NCBI GenBank assembly: GCA_003645915.1
Contig: QNDG01000156.1
Coordinates: 1 to 5,303, forward strand
Source of the DNA: Candidatus Zhuqueibacterota bacterium
GTDB lineage: Bacteria; Zhuqueibacterota; QNDG01
Direction: 5' to 3'
Length of the DNA stretch: 5,303 nt
Shown here: positions 1-4,526 of the stretch, piece after piece
Position numbering within the stretch: the first letter of the stretch is position 1
Layout of the letters: each line of letters starts with the position of its first letter
Made by a program: the position numbers and the translations under genes
Notes under the pieces: generated by a model
What the model saw: only the letters and a program-made list of their open reading frames with translations
What the model was told of the DNA's origin: nothing
The model's database searches: none

Positions 1-975
1 ACTCCGGATTCGGCAAGTATTGACAGCATGTTTATTTCCATGTGGTCTGATTGTGACATAGGGGACTATACTGATGATTATGTAGGATGTGATACATTAC
101 TTGATTTAATGTTTGGTTATAACAGCACAGCAAAAGATAAAGAATTTGAAAAATACGGACTAATGCCACCTGCAATTGGATATACTTTATTGCAGGGACC
201 GGCTGTGTTTACTGGTAACAAAAATGATAAAATATTATATGATTCATATTTCAAGAAAGGATATAGAAGTATTGGCATGACCTCTTTTACTCCTATTATA
301 GGAGAAGGAACAGGCTTACAACCAGATATTGTAAGATATGCTAACACTTGGTATAATTGCGCTAACAGTCTTAATCCCTTTTCAGGTACTCCTGTTTTAG
401 ATGCACAGGGGAATCCGGATCATTTCCCTTTTTCCGATGATCCGTTCACTAAAAACAAGGATATTGATGGGATAATTATGCCGGCTGGAGAGAGAAGAAT
501 GATGTTTCATTCAGGCCCATTTAAAATGTCAGTTGGTGATACACAAGATGTGGTTCTTGCAACTATCGGAGGAATCGGCTCAGATAACCTTGAAAGCGTG
601 TCTGTTATGAAATACTGGACAAAATGGGTAAGGTGTTTTTATAAAAATGAATTGTGGAAAGATCTTGACAAGCCGGATCAGGAAAGACCTTCCATAATTC
701 CTACACATTTTGCTTTAATTCAAAATTTTCCTAATCCGTTTAATTCAAAAACAATAATTACCTTTTTACTGTCACAACCCCAGAATATTAAATTGTGTGT
801 TTACAACAGTGCAGGTCAGCTCGTTAAAGAGCTCATCAGTAACAAATTTTTCCCATCAGGTAAACATAAAGTACAGTTTGATGCCCGAAATCTTCCTTCA
901 GGTATCTATTTTTATCACCTTTCCGTTCAGGGTTCCGGAAAAAGCAGAACCGGGAAGATGGTATTGGTGAGGTAA
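1..975 (+). CDS. Secreted protein, C-terminal part, with T9SS type A sorting domain
   Basis: The frame is open from the first base, so the 5' end and signal peptide lie to the left; 324 residues are visible (numbered from base 1), ending at TAA 973-975. Residues about 236-324 form a T9SS type A sorting domain: NFPNPFN at 242-248, then beta-strand-like stretches, a PSGIYFYHL turn and a basic end (KMVLVR). In this family the domain directs a protein already in the periplasm through the type IX machinery to the cell surface or medium. The part before it has an Asp-rich stretch (about 13-37, ending in GCDT), a PPAIGY..LQGP segment near 56-67 and a later SGPFKMSVGDTQ segment. I recall this arrangement from large secreted proteins of Bacteroidota, Ignavibacteria and relatives whose function is unknown. 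No catalytic motif is visible. Sorting-domain call is strong; function of the rest is unknown. Confidence 0.88.
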   Translation, partial: TPDSASIDSMFISMWSDCDIGDYTDDYVGCDTLLDLMFGYNSTAKDKEFEKYGLMPPAIGYTLLQGPAVFTGNKNDKILYDSYFKKGYRSIGMTSFTPIIGEGTGLQPDIVRYANTWYNCANSLNPFSGTPVLDAQGNPDHFPFSDDPFTKNKDIDGIIMPAGERRMMFHSGPFKMSVGDTQDVVLATIGGIGSDNLESVSVMKYWTKWVRCFYKNELWKDLDKPDQERPSIIPTHFALIQNFPNPFNSKTIITFLLSQPQNIKLCVYNSAGQLVKELISNKFFPSGKHKVQFDARNLPSGIYFYHLSVQGSGKSRTGKMVLVR

Positions 976-1080
976 AGGAAATCATGAAGTTTTATAGGAA
1001 ATCAATTACAGAGATTAGATTTTCAGAATATTTATACTGATGCGATGCACCGGAGAACAATTATATTTTAATTTTATTTA

Positions 1081-1111
1081 TTGACTTTGTAAAAAATAAT
1101 ACGTACCTTAT
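1081..1111 (+). promoter_or_regulatory. Probable promoter of the toxin-antitoxin operon
   Basis: TTGACT at 1081-1086 is a near-consensus -35 box, and TACCTT at 1104-1109 lies 17 bp further on, although it is a poor sigma70 -10. The same bases fit the Bacteroidota pattern better: TTG at 1081-1083, 20 bp, then TACCTTAT at 1104-1111, close to TAnnTTTG. Transcription would start near 1116-1120, giving a short leader before the antitoxin start. Inferred from sequence only. Confidence 0.5.
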
Positions 1112-1122
1112 TACGTACGTTA
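1098..1122 (+). promoter_or_regulatory. Probable autoregulatory operator (two GTAC-core sites)
   Basis: Two copies of ACGTAC (1101-1106 and 1113-1118) sit in near-identical 12-bp units starting at 1098 and 1110. Their GTAC centres are 12 bp apart. The second copy is part of the 8-bp palindrome ACGTACGT (1113-1120). The pair overlaps the proposed -10 region and start site, where a bound repressor would block transcription. As I recall, the E. coli yefM-yoeB operator likewise has paired palindromes with TGTACA cores 12 bp apart, bound by YefM and the YefM-YoeB complex. By analogy this is the binding site of the two downstream proteins. Confidence 0.6.
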
Positions 1123-1131
1123 ATAAAATAT

Positions 1132-1140
1132 GGAAAGAAG
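1132..1140 (+). promoter_or_regulatory. Ribosome binding site that decides the antitoxin start
   Basis: GGAAAGAAG ends one base before ATG 1142-1144, with the GGA core 7 nt from that ATG. An in-frame ATG at 1130 lies at the edge of this site and has no purine-rich sequence before it (only TTAATAAAAT). The site therefore favours a start at 1142. Confidence 0.6.
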
Positions 1141-1141
1141 T

Positions 1142-1384
1142 ATGAAGACAATAACAGTTACAAATGCAAGGTCAAATCTGTATAAACTGATAGATGAGAC
1201 CTCAAATGAACATGAACCGATTTATATTACAGGGAAAAGATCGAATGCAGTGTTGATTTCCGAAGAAGATTGGCGGTCCATTCAGGAAACTCTTTACTTG
1301 CTGTCTATTCCGGGTATGAGAGATTCAATTCGAAAAGGTTTGAATACTCCTGTTGAGAATTGTTCAGAGGAACTTGAGTGGTGA
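1142..1384 (+). CDS. yefM: Type II antitoxin, YefM/Phd family
   Basis: This 80-residue protein is the antitoxin of the pair. It binds and inhibits the downstream toxin and, with it, represses the operon. It begins MKTITVTNARSNLYKLIDE, the classic YefM/Phd N-terminal DNA-binding fold. EPIYITGKRSNAVLISEEDW and an SIQETLYLLS helix follow, which are the usual family landmarks. The acidic C-terminus (EELEW) fits the disordered tail that wraps the toxin. Its length is close to the family norm of about 80-90 residues. I chose ATG 1142 over the in-frame ATG 1130 because the Shine-Dalgarno site lies between them; the longer form would add MERS. The stop overlaps the toxin start, which indicates translational coupling. 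Confidence 0.93.
   Translation: MKTITVTNARSNLYKLIDETSNEHEPIYITGKRSNAVLISEEDWRSIQETLYLLSIPGMRDSIRKGLNTPVENCSEELEW
1366..1371 (+). promoter_or_regulatory. Toxin ribosome binding site inside the antitoxin gene
   Basis: AGAGGA lies in the last codons of the antitoxin gene, 6 nt before GTG 1378 and 9 nt before GTG 1381. Either GTG is possible. The nearby ATG at 1386 is out of frame, so the toxin must start at GTG. A weak start inside the antitoxin gene would keep toxin synthesis below antitoxin synthesis. Confidence 0.55.
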
Positions 1385-1644
1385 AATGGAAAATTGTCTA
1401 TACTAAGCAGGCTCAAAAGGATGCAAAAAAAATCAGTAATTCCGGCTTAAAGAATAAAGTTATAGACTTGCTTGAACTTTTAAAAGATAATCCGTTTCAA
1501 ACACCGCCTTCCTATGAGAAATTAACAGGTGATTTAACAGGTGCTTATTCCCGCAGAATTAGCATTCAACACCGCTTAGTATATCAAATAATCAAAGAGG
1601 ATAAAATAATAAAAATAATTCGTATGTGGACTCATTACGAATAA
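1378..1644 (+). CDS. yoeB: Type II toxin, Txe/YoeB family mRNA endoribonuclease
   Basis: This 88-residue protein belongs to the YoeB/Txe branch of the RelE superfamily, which cleaves mRNA in the ribosomal A site. W4 and A12..KD15 match the family N-terminus. The core YEKLTGDLTGAYSRRI (46-61), followed by HRLVYQI (65-71), is diagnostic. The catalytic set known from E. coli YoeB (Glu46, Arg65, His83, Tyr84) has visible equivalents at E47, R66, H86 and Y87, so the toxin looks intact. It ends WTHYE, one residue beyond the HY end of E. coli YoeB, as I recall for many Txe-type members. The GTG start overlaps the antitoxin stop by 7 nt (4 nt if GTG 1381 is used). With the upstream antitoxin it makes a complete, apparently functional module. 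Confidence 0.95.
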   Translation: MVKWKIVYTKQAQKDAKKISNSGLKNKVIDLLELLKDNPFQTPPSYEKLTGDLTGAYSRRISIQHRLVYQIIKEDKIIKIIRMWTHYE

Positions 1645-1757
1645 CTATTAAAACAATAAAGCAGACGGAAGATTTCGGGATACAAAGCGGAAACATTGAA
1701 AGCTGCAATCTAAGGTTTCAATTTTCCCTTAGTTTAAAGAAAAGAAGTGTCTTTTCC

Positions 1758-1784
1758 CTTTGCGTCCTCAGCATACTTTGCGGG
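1758..1784. repeat. Degenerate CTTTGCG double repeat
   Basis: CTTTGCG occurs at 1758-1764 and again at 1776-1782, 18 bp apart. The block is framed by TTTTCCC (1752-1758) and its reverse complement GGGAAAA (1782-1788). A further TTTTCCCTT copy lies at 1722-1730, 30 bp before the one at 1752-1760. CTTTGCG-type tandem words recur between genes in many Bacteroidota-related genomes from memory, so this may be a decayed copy of such an element. No coding potential is evident. Confidence 0.3.
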
Positions 1785-1792
1785 AAAATCAG

Positions 1793-1837
1793 CACTGTAT
1801 TTTTAAGCGGCTTTCAGGCAAACGTAACAGTGTTTTT
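1793..1837 (+). terminator. Possible terminator after the toxin gene
   Basis: CACTGT (1793-1798) can pair with ACAGTG (1827-1832), and TTTTT (1833-1837) follows directly. It lies about 150 nt after the toxin stop and just before the convergent kinase gene ends. The 6-bp stem is short and the loop is 28 nt, so this is a weak candidate for a factor-independent terminator. Confidence 0.3.
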
Positions 1838-1852
1838 AATTTATAAAAATTT

Positions 1853-2743
1853 TTAACGCCCAAAAACCTCAACTGCATGATAAAGGCACTCAATATTAAC
1901 AGGAGTTGAACCCAAAACTTCACCGTCTGGTGTTAATACCTTGGGGACATTGGTTTGGATCTCAATTTTTTTTGCTTTAAATGTTTCAACAATATCAAGT
2001 TTTACATGCTCCCCTGTAAAAACAGTGGGAAGAGCCTTTAAAAGTTGTCTTCTTGTACATTTTGAAAGTAATGTTACATCAAGAAATCCATCATCAATTT
2101 CAGCATCAGGAGCCATAAGAAAGTTTGATGTAAATCTGGTGTTGGATATTTCAACAAAAGTGTTATCCCGCTCAAATTTTTTCCCGTCAATAGTAATTGT
2201 TAATTTATGGCTTTTTAAAAGAATGGTTTGATAAAAAACTCCGAGAAGATATGCAACATTGCCGAAAATTTTCAGTTTAAGAGCTGTTTTTGTAACATCA
2301 GATACAAAACCAAGCCCTAATATGTTTAAGTAATAATATATTGTTCCTTCTGTTGAAAATTTACCCACATCCACTTTTCTTGGGCGGTTTAGACTTATTA
2401 CTTCAACAGCTTCTTCCCAGATTGTGGAGTCAAGATGAAGATCCCTTGCAAATGCATTTCCGGTTCCTATGGGTAAAATTCCAATAGGGGGCCTTTTAAC
2501 CGAGTCATTACGGAAATATCCGTTAATTGTCTCAAAAAGAGTACCGTCTCCTCCTGCTGCAACTATTCCGTCGTATCCGGAAAAATCAAGGTTTGTAATA
2601 ACTTCTGTACCGTGAGAGGGATGCTGCGTAATAAAGAATTCAGTATCAATATTTAAATCATTGAATTTTTCCCGGACCTTTGGAAGAATTTTTTTTGCCC
2701 GGCCTGCACCAGCATGAGGGTTATACAAAATAAAAAGTTTCAT
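1853..2743 (-). CDS. Lipid kinase, diacylglycerol kinase family (DagK/YegS/LCB5 type)
   Basis: This 296-residue protein is full length for the soluble DagK-catalytic-domain family, which phosphorylates lipid hydroxyls such as those of diacylglycerol or sphingoid bases with ATP at the membrane surface. The nucleotide-binding landmarks are in order: YNPHAGAGRA (7-16), AAGGDGTLFE (62-71, with GGDGT at 64-68) and LPIGTGNAFARDL (90-102). The C-terminal beta-sandwich domain carries APDAEIDDGFLDV (211-223) and TPDGE (271-275); in DgkB-type enzymes the Asp of the DGE motif is the proposed catalytic base. No membrane segment is predicted, as expected. ATG is preceded by AAGGGA (plus-strand 2748-2753), 4 nt away. 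It is last in a minus-strand run, after a 108-bp gap. A TTTG, 19 bp, TATTTTAT arrangement (2806-2776, minus) could give it its own promoter, but this AT-rich DNA makes chance likely. The substrate cannot be read from the sequence. Confidence 0.93.
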   Translation of the reverse strand: MKLFILYNPHAGAGRAKKILPKVREKFNDLNIDTEFFITQHPSHGTEVITNLDFSGYDGIVAAGGDGTLFETINGYFRNDSVKRPPIGILPIGTGNAFARDLHLDSTIWEEAVEVISLNRPRKVDVGKFSTEGTIYYYLNILGLGFVSDVTKTALKLKIFGNVAYLLGVFYQTILLKSHKLTITIDGKKFERDNTFVEISNTRFTSNFLMAPDAEIDDGFLDVTLLSKCTRRQLLKALPTVFTGEHVKLDIVETFKAKKIEIQTNVPKVLTPDGEVLGSTPVNIECLYHAVEVFGR

Positions 2744-2851
2744 AAATTCCCTTTCAGGAGGTTGTAAGAATAAATATAAAATAAAAATTTTTAAGAAAAA
2801 TACAAATTGAATTTACTTGTATTAAGGGTTAGTTCTTGACCGATATCCGAC

Positions 2852-3055
2852 CTAAGCACTGCTGTTTTTCAGATTTTCATCAATTGTTCCGTCCGGCAGC
2901 ATCCAGTCTTCGTGGTACTTTCCGCTCTCTTCCATTTTGTATCTGATACATGACAGGTAATTATTAAAACAATAATCTTCAATCCAATGTTTTTCCAGTA
3001 ATCCTCTTTCATAATAAAACTTCATTGGACAAACTTCAAACCACTTACACTGCAT
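2852..3055 (-). CDS. Small four-cysteine protein of unknown function
   Basis: This 67-residue protein has four cysteines, C3, C9, C29 and C36 (C-x5-C-x19-C-x6-C), in a compact, aromatic-rich frame: KWFEVCPMKFYYERGLL, WIEDYC, CIRYKMEESG and DWMLPDGTIDE. The spacing suggests a bound metal ion or iron-sulfur cluster, but that is inference. From memory, proteins with the same outline (CP-K-FYE-G, W-E-YC, C-RY-ME-G, LPDG) occur in varied anaerobic bacteria and archaea and are sometimes labelled uracil-DNA glycosylase. At this size, and with no UDG catalytic motif, that label would be wrong here. ATG 3053-3055 is preceded by AGAGGA (plus-strand 3063-3068), 7 nt away. It has no signal peptide or membrane helix. 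It lies between a tautomerase-like gene and a lipid kinase gene in the same direction. Confidence 0.82.
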   Translation of the reverse strand: MQCKWFEVCPMKFYYERGLLEKHWIEDYCFNNYLSCIRYKMEESGKYHEDWMLPDGTIDENLKNSSA

Positions 3056-3132
3056 AAAAAAATCCTCTGTTTTTAATCACAAACAATAGTTTTATGATAT
3101 GCAAAAATAAGTAAAAATTTGTAAGCACTACC

Positions 3133-3333
3133 CTACTTGTGTCCCTCCGGAAATTTCTCTGAAGCAGGCACTCCACCAATCCCCCAATGAGATTTGGGAA
3201 TTTCTTCAATAAGCACTCTTACAGCCTCTTCTGGCAGACCCATATCAGTAAACACCTTTGTTATTCCAAGAATGGTTCTTTTTGTATTTTCTTCTCCGAA
3301 TCCTTCCCACACTTTAACCTGTACAAAGGGCAT
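3133..3333 (-). CDS. Tautomerase-like protein, 4-oxalocrotonate tautomerase family
   Basis: This 66-residue protein has the length and fold signature of 4-oxalocrotonate tautomerase (4-OT) monomers, which assemble into oligomers (typically hexamers) and move protons with an N-terminal proline. After Met removal the chain starts with Pro1 (PFVQVKVWEG), as the mechanism requires. VRVLIEEIPKSHWGIGG follows, with R38 matching Arg39 of 4-OT and W49 matching Phe50. The position of Arg11 in 4-OT is Phe11 here (EGFGEE), so the residue that holds the distal carboxylate of 4-oxalocrotonate is missing. The true substrate is probably not a dicarboxylate, or the role is different. AGGAGG (plus-strand 3338-3343) lies 4 nt before the ATG. 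It is the middle gene of the minus-strand run, 44 bp after the membrane protein gene and 77 bp before the four-cysteine gene. Confidence 0.9.
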   Translation of the reverse strand: MPFVQVKVWEGFGEENTKRTILGITKVFTDMGLPEEAVRVLIEEIPKSHWGIGGVPASEKFPEGHK

Positions 3334-3377
3334 ATTTCCTCCTTTTATCCCTGGTTTACTATCTGTAACTTACGAAT

Positions 3378-3590
3378 CTATGCTTTCCCCCTGGTTTCAT
3401 ACAATCCGGACACAGCTAATGTTACACCGCATCCTACTGCAACTCCTGTAAAAAACATTGCTGCAACCCATAATAGATTGCTGAAAAGAGAAGATCCGAA
3501 CATAAGAGCAAAAACCATTAAAACCGAACCCAATGATCCGACAACTCCTCCAATTGCAATTTTCTGCTTTGAATTAAGATTTAATTTCAT
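3378..3590 (-). CDS. Small two-helix membrane protein, unknown function
   Basis: This 70-residue protein has a short basic N-terminus (MKLNLNSKQK), a hydrophobic glycine-rich helix at about 11-31, a short FGSSLFSN link, a second helix at about 36-61 and a short charged tail (YETRGKA). This is a helical hairpin with both ends probably in the cytoplasm. No conserved motif gives a function, and I do not recognise the family. ATG 3588-3590 is preceded by AAGGGG (plus-strand 3598-3603), 7 nt away. It follows the zf-TFIIB gene by only 28 bp, so co-transcription is likely. A plus-strand open frame across this region is treated as a shadow. Confidence 0.72.
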   Translation of the reverse strand: MKLNLNSKQKIAIGGVVGSLGSVLMVFALMFGSSLFSNLLWVAAMFFTGVAVGCGVTLAVSGLYETRGKA

Positions 3591-3618
3591 TCAGGCACCC
3601 CTTCTCTTTTGTTATTTT

Positions 3619-4212
3619 TTATTTATAAAACCAATATTTCAAATTCCAGAAATTTGTTGCAAGCTGCACTAGTTTAACATCATTAAGCTGTCTTTGAAGA
3701 GAACCAATTTCTGCACTGTTGAGCTCTATATGACGTGCAAGCTCTTCTTCATAATCAACGTTTGCCACAAAACTCCGTATCTGCTCAAGTTCTCCTGCAT
3801 CAAGCCATACACCGTGTTTTCTGCATATATCTATAATTACACCTGAAATCTTTTTAAAATTCTGCCTGTTCATTAACTGATTGCATACCGGACACGGCAC
3901 GTACATTTTTGTTTCAATATTATTCTTTAAGGGTTTTCTTTCATATTTTTTGGGGATTTTATCATCTTTATATACAGATCTTTTAGATACCAGATAAGCA
4001 AAATCGTCTGAGCCCAACCATATACCGTTGCACTTTGAACAGATGTGCATTACTGTGTCCCTTATCTCTGCTTTCTTAAGCTCTGTTCTGCAATGAGGGC
4101 ATAAAGGTACAGGATTAGAAACCTGATCATCTTCCCTTTCTGCTCCGCAAAAAGGACACTCGGACAAATCTGCGTTAAATTCTTTCTTACAGACACGGCA
4201 TACTGTCACCAC
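3619..4212 (-). CDS. zf-TFIIB-type zinc-ribbon protein
   Basis: This 197-residue protein has three zinc-knuckle units. The first has C5-C8 and C19-C22 (ECPFCGAE). The second is a zf-TFIIB unit: LCPHCRTEL at 37-45, then ICSKCNGIWLGSDDF at 57-71 (C38, C41, C58, C61). The third is a zf-TFIIB variant: PCPVCNQLM at 106-114, then DICRKHGVWLDAGELEQI at 128-145, where the fourth ligand is probably H133 (C107, C110, C130, H133). A charged helical tail (about 152-184) ends in an aromatic patch (FWNLKYWFYK). The zf-TFIIB family is named for its likeness to the TFIIB zinc ribbon, and its bacterial role is unsettled. A double GTG sits at 4212-4207; AGGAGG (plus-strand 4221-4226) is 8 nt from the first and 11 nt from the second, so I chose the first. 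It heads the minus-strand run. Confidence 0.88.
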   Translation of the reverse strand: MVTVCRVCKKEFNADLSECPFCGAEREDDQVSNPVPLCPHCRTELKKAEIRDTVMHICSKCNGIWLGSDDFAYLVSKRSVYKDDKIPKKYERKPLKNNIETKMYVPCPVCNQLMNRQNFKKISGVIIDICRKHGVWLDAGELEQIRSFVANVDYEEELARHIELNSAEIGSLQRQLNDVKLVQLATNFWNLKYWFYK

Positions 4213-4220
4213 CTGTATTG

Positions 4221-4226
4221 CCTCCT
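4221..4226 (-). promoter_or_regulatory. Strong ribosome binding site selecting a GTG start
   Basis: A full AGGAGG on the minus strand lies 8 nt before GTG 4212-4210. No in-frame ATG is available close to it, and an ATG downstream (in GTATGC) is out of frame. This site supports GTG as the start of the zf-TFIIB gene. Confidence 0.7.
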
Positions 4227-4270
4227 GATTCTATAGATTAAATTTTTACTTTAAATTAAACACAGATTAT

Positions 4271-4302
4271 CAAATGTAAATTTACTTCTTTAAAACCGGC
4301 AA
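4271..4302 (-). promoter_or_regulatory. Candidate Bacteroidota-type promoter for the zf-TFIIB run
   Basis: On the minus strand TACATTTG (4278-4271) is an exact match to the Bacteroidota -7 element TAnnTTTG. TTG (4302-4300) lies 21 bp upstream, near the expected place of the -33 element. Transcription would start near 4266, about 40 nt before the ribosome binding site. The sigma70 reading of the same region is poorer (TTGCCG, 17 bp, TTACAT). In AT-rich DNA chance matches occur, so this is a moderate call. Confidence 0.4.
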
Positions 4303-4320
4303 TGCTAAAAAAATTAAAGG

Positions 4321-4336
4321 GTTTTTAATGAAAAAC
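4321..4336 (-). terminator. Weak hairpin with a T-rich flank, possible terminator
   Basis: GTTTTT (4321-4326) and AAAAAC (4331-4336) form a perfect 6-bp stem with a 4-nt loop. Reading the minus strand, it is followed by CCTTTAATTTTTTT, giving a T-rich tail. It could end transcription of the HDOD gene, about 190 nt past its stop. Only one G-C pair stabilises the stem, so it may be a chance product of base composition. Confidence 0.2.
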
Positions 4337-4458
4337 ATCTTTCTTATAAAATACTGAAAGAATTATTAATAACATCAGTTCCTTTATTTAAAAGCTTAAT
4401 ATTGCCCTGATAAAACAAGATAAATTTTTCACAACAATTTAACAAAAATATAATGGTA

Positions 4459-4478
4459 AAAATAAAAAACTTTATTTT
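4459..4478 (-). other. A/T-only 8-bp hairpin after the HDOD gene
   Basis: AAAATAAA (4459-4466) and TTTATTTT (4471-4478) pair perfectly around a 4-nt loop, about 50 nt after the HDOD stop. With no G-C pair the stem is weak, and no clear T tract follows on the minus strand. It may protect the 3' end of the message or be chance. Confidence 0.2.
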
Positions 4479-4526
4479 AAAATATCCTGATTTTTAACAG
4501 AACAATAAAGACAGCACGTCTGCAAA

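Larger units (their letters stand above)
4213..4526. other. AT-rich intergenic region, no gene seen
   Basis: These 314 bases separate the end of the HDOD gene from the start of the zf-TFIIB gene, both on the minus strand. Bases 4261-4500 contain about 50 G/C of 240 (near 21%). No open frame with a plausible ribosome binding site or recognisable product is present. What I can see is the zf-TFIIB ribosome binding site, one promoter candidate, and two A/T-rich hairpins that might end HDOD transcription. No tRNA-like or riboswitch-like structure is apparent. Confidence 0.6.

Noticed and set aside
976..1004. 9-bp direct repeat AGGAAATCA at 976-984 and 996-1004
   Set aside because: It is only two short copies with no flanking mobile-element features or matching inverted repeats. 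It is too short to call an insertion scar.
1023..1040. TCAG/CTGA imperfect hairpin after the secreted-protein gene as terminator
   Set aside because: The stem is short and A/T-rich with a mismatch, and GC-rich sequence rather than a T tract follows.
1130..1132. Upstream ATG as antitoxin start
   Set aside because: It lacks a Shine-Dalgarno site, whereas ATG 1142 has one at good spacing and gives the usual family N-terminus MKTIT.
1626..1856. 76-codon plus-strand open frame after the toxin gene
   Set aside because: It starts inside the last codons of the toxin gene, has no ribosome binding site, runs through the repeat block and ends in the kinase gene end. The product looks like random translation.
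2756..2761. AGGAGG on the plus strand before the kinase start
   Set aside because: No start codon and open frame follow at a proper distance; the next codons are quickly interrupted by stops. It is probably chance.
3102..3109. Minus-strand TATTTTTG as a promoter for the four-cysteine gene
   Set aside because: It matches the Bacteroidota -7 element, but no TTG is found 19-21 bp upstream, and such matches are expected by chance in this AT-rich gap.
3187..3672. 161-codon plus-strand open frame across the tautomerase and membrane-hairpin genes
   Set aside because: It lies antisense to two minus-strand genes with ribosome binding sites, one of a recognised family. It has no convincing ribosome binding site of its own, and its product shows no family features.
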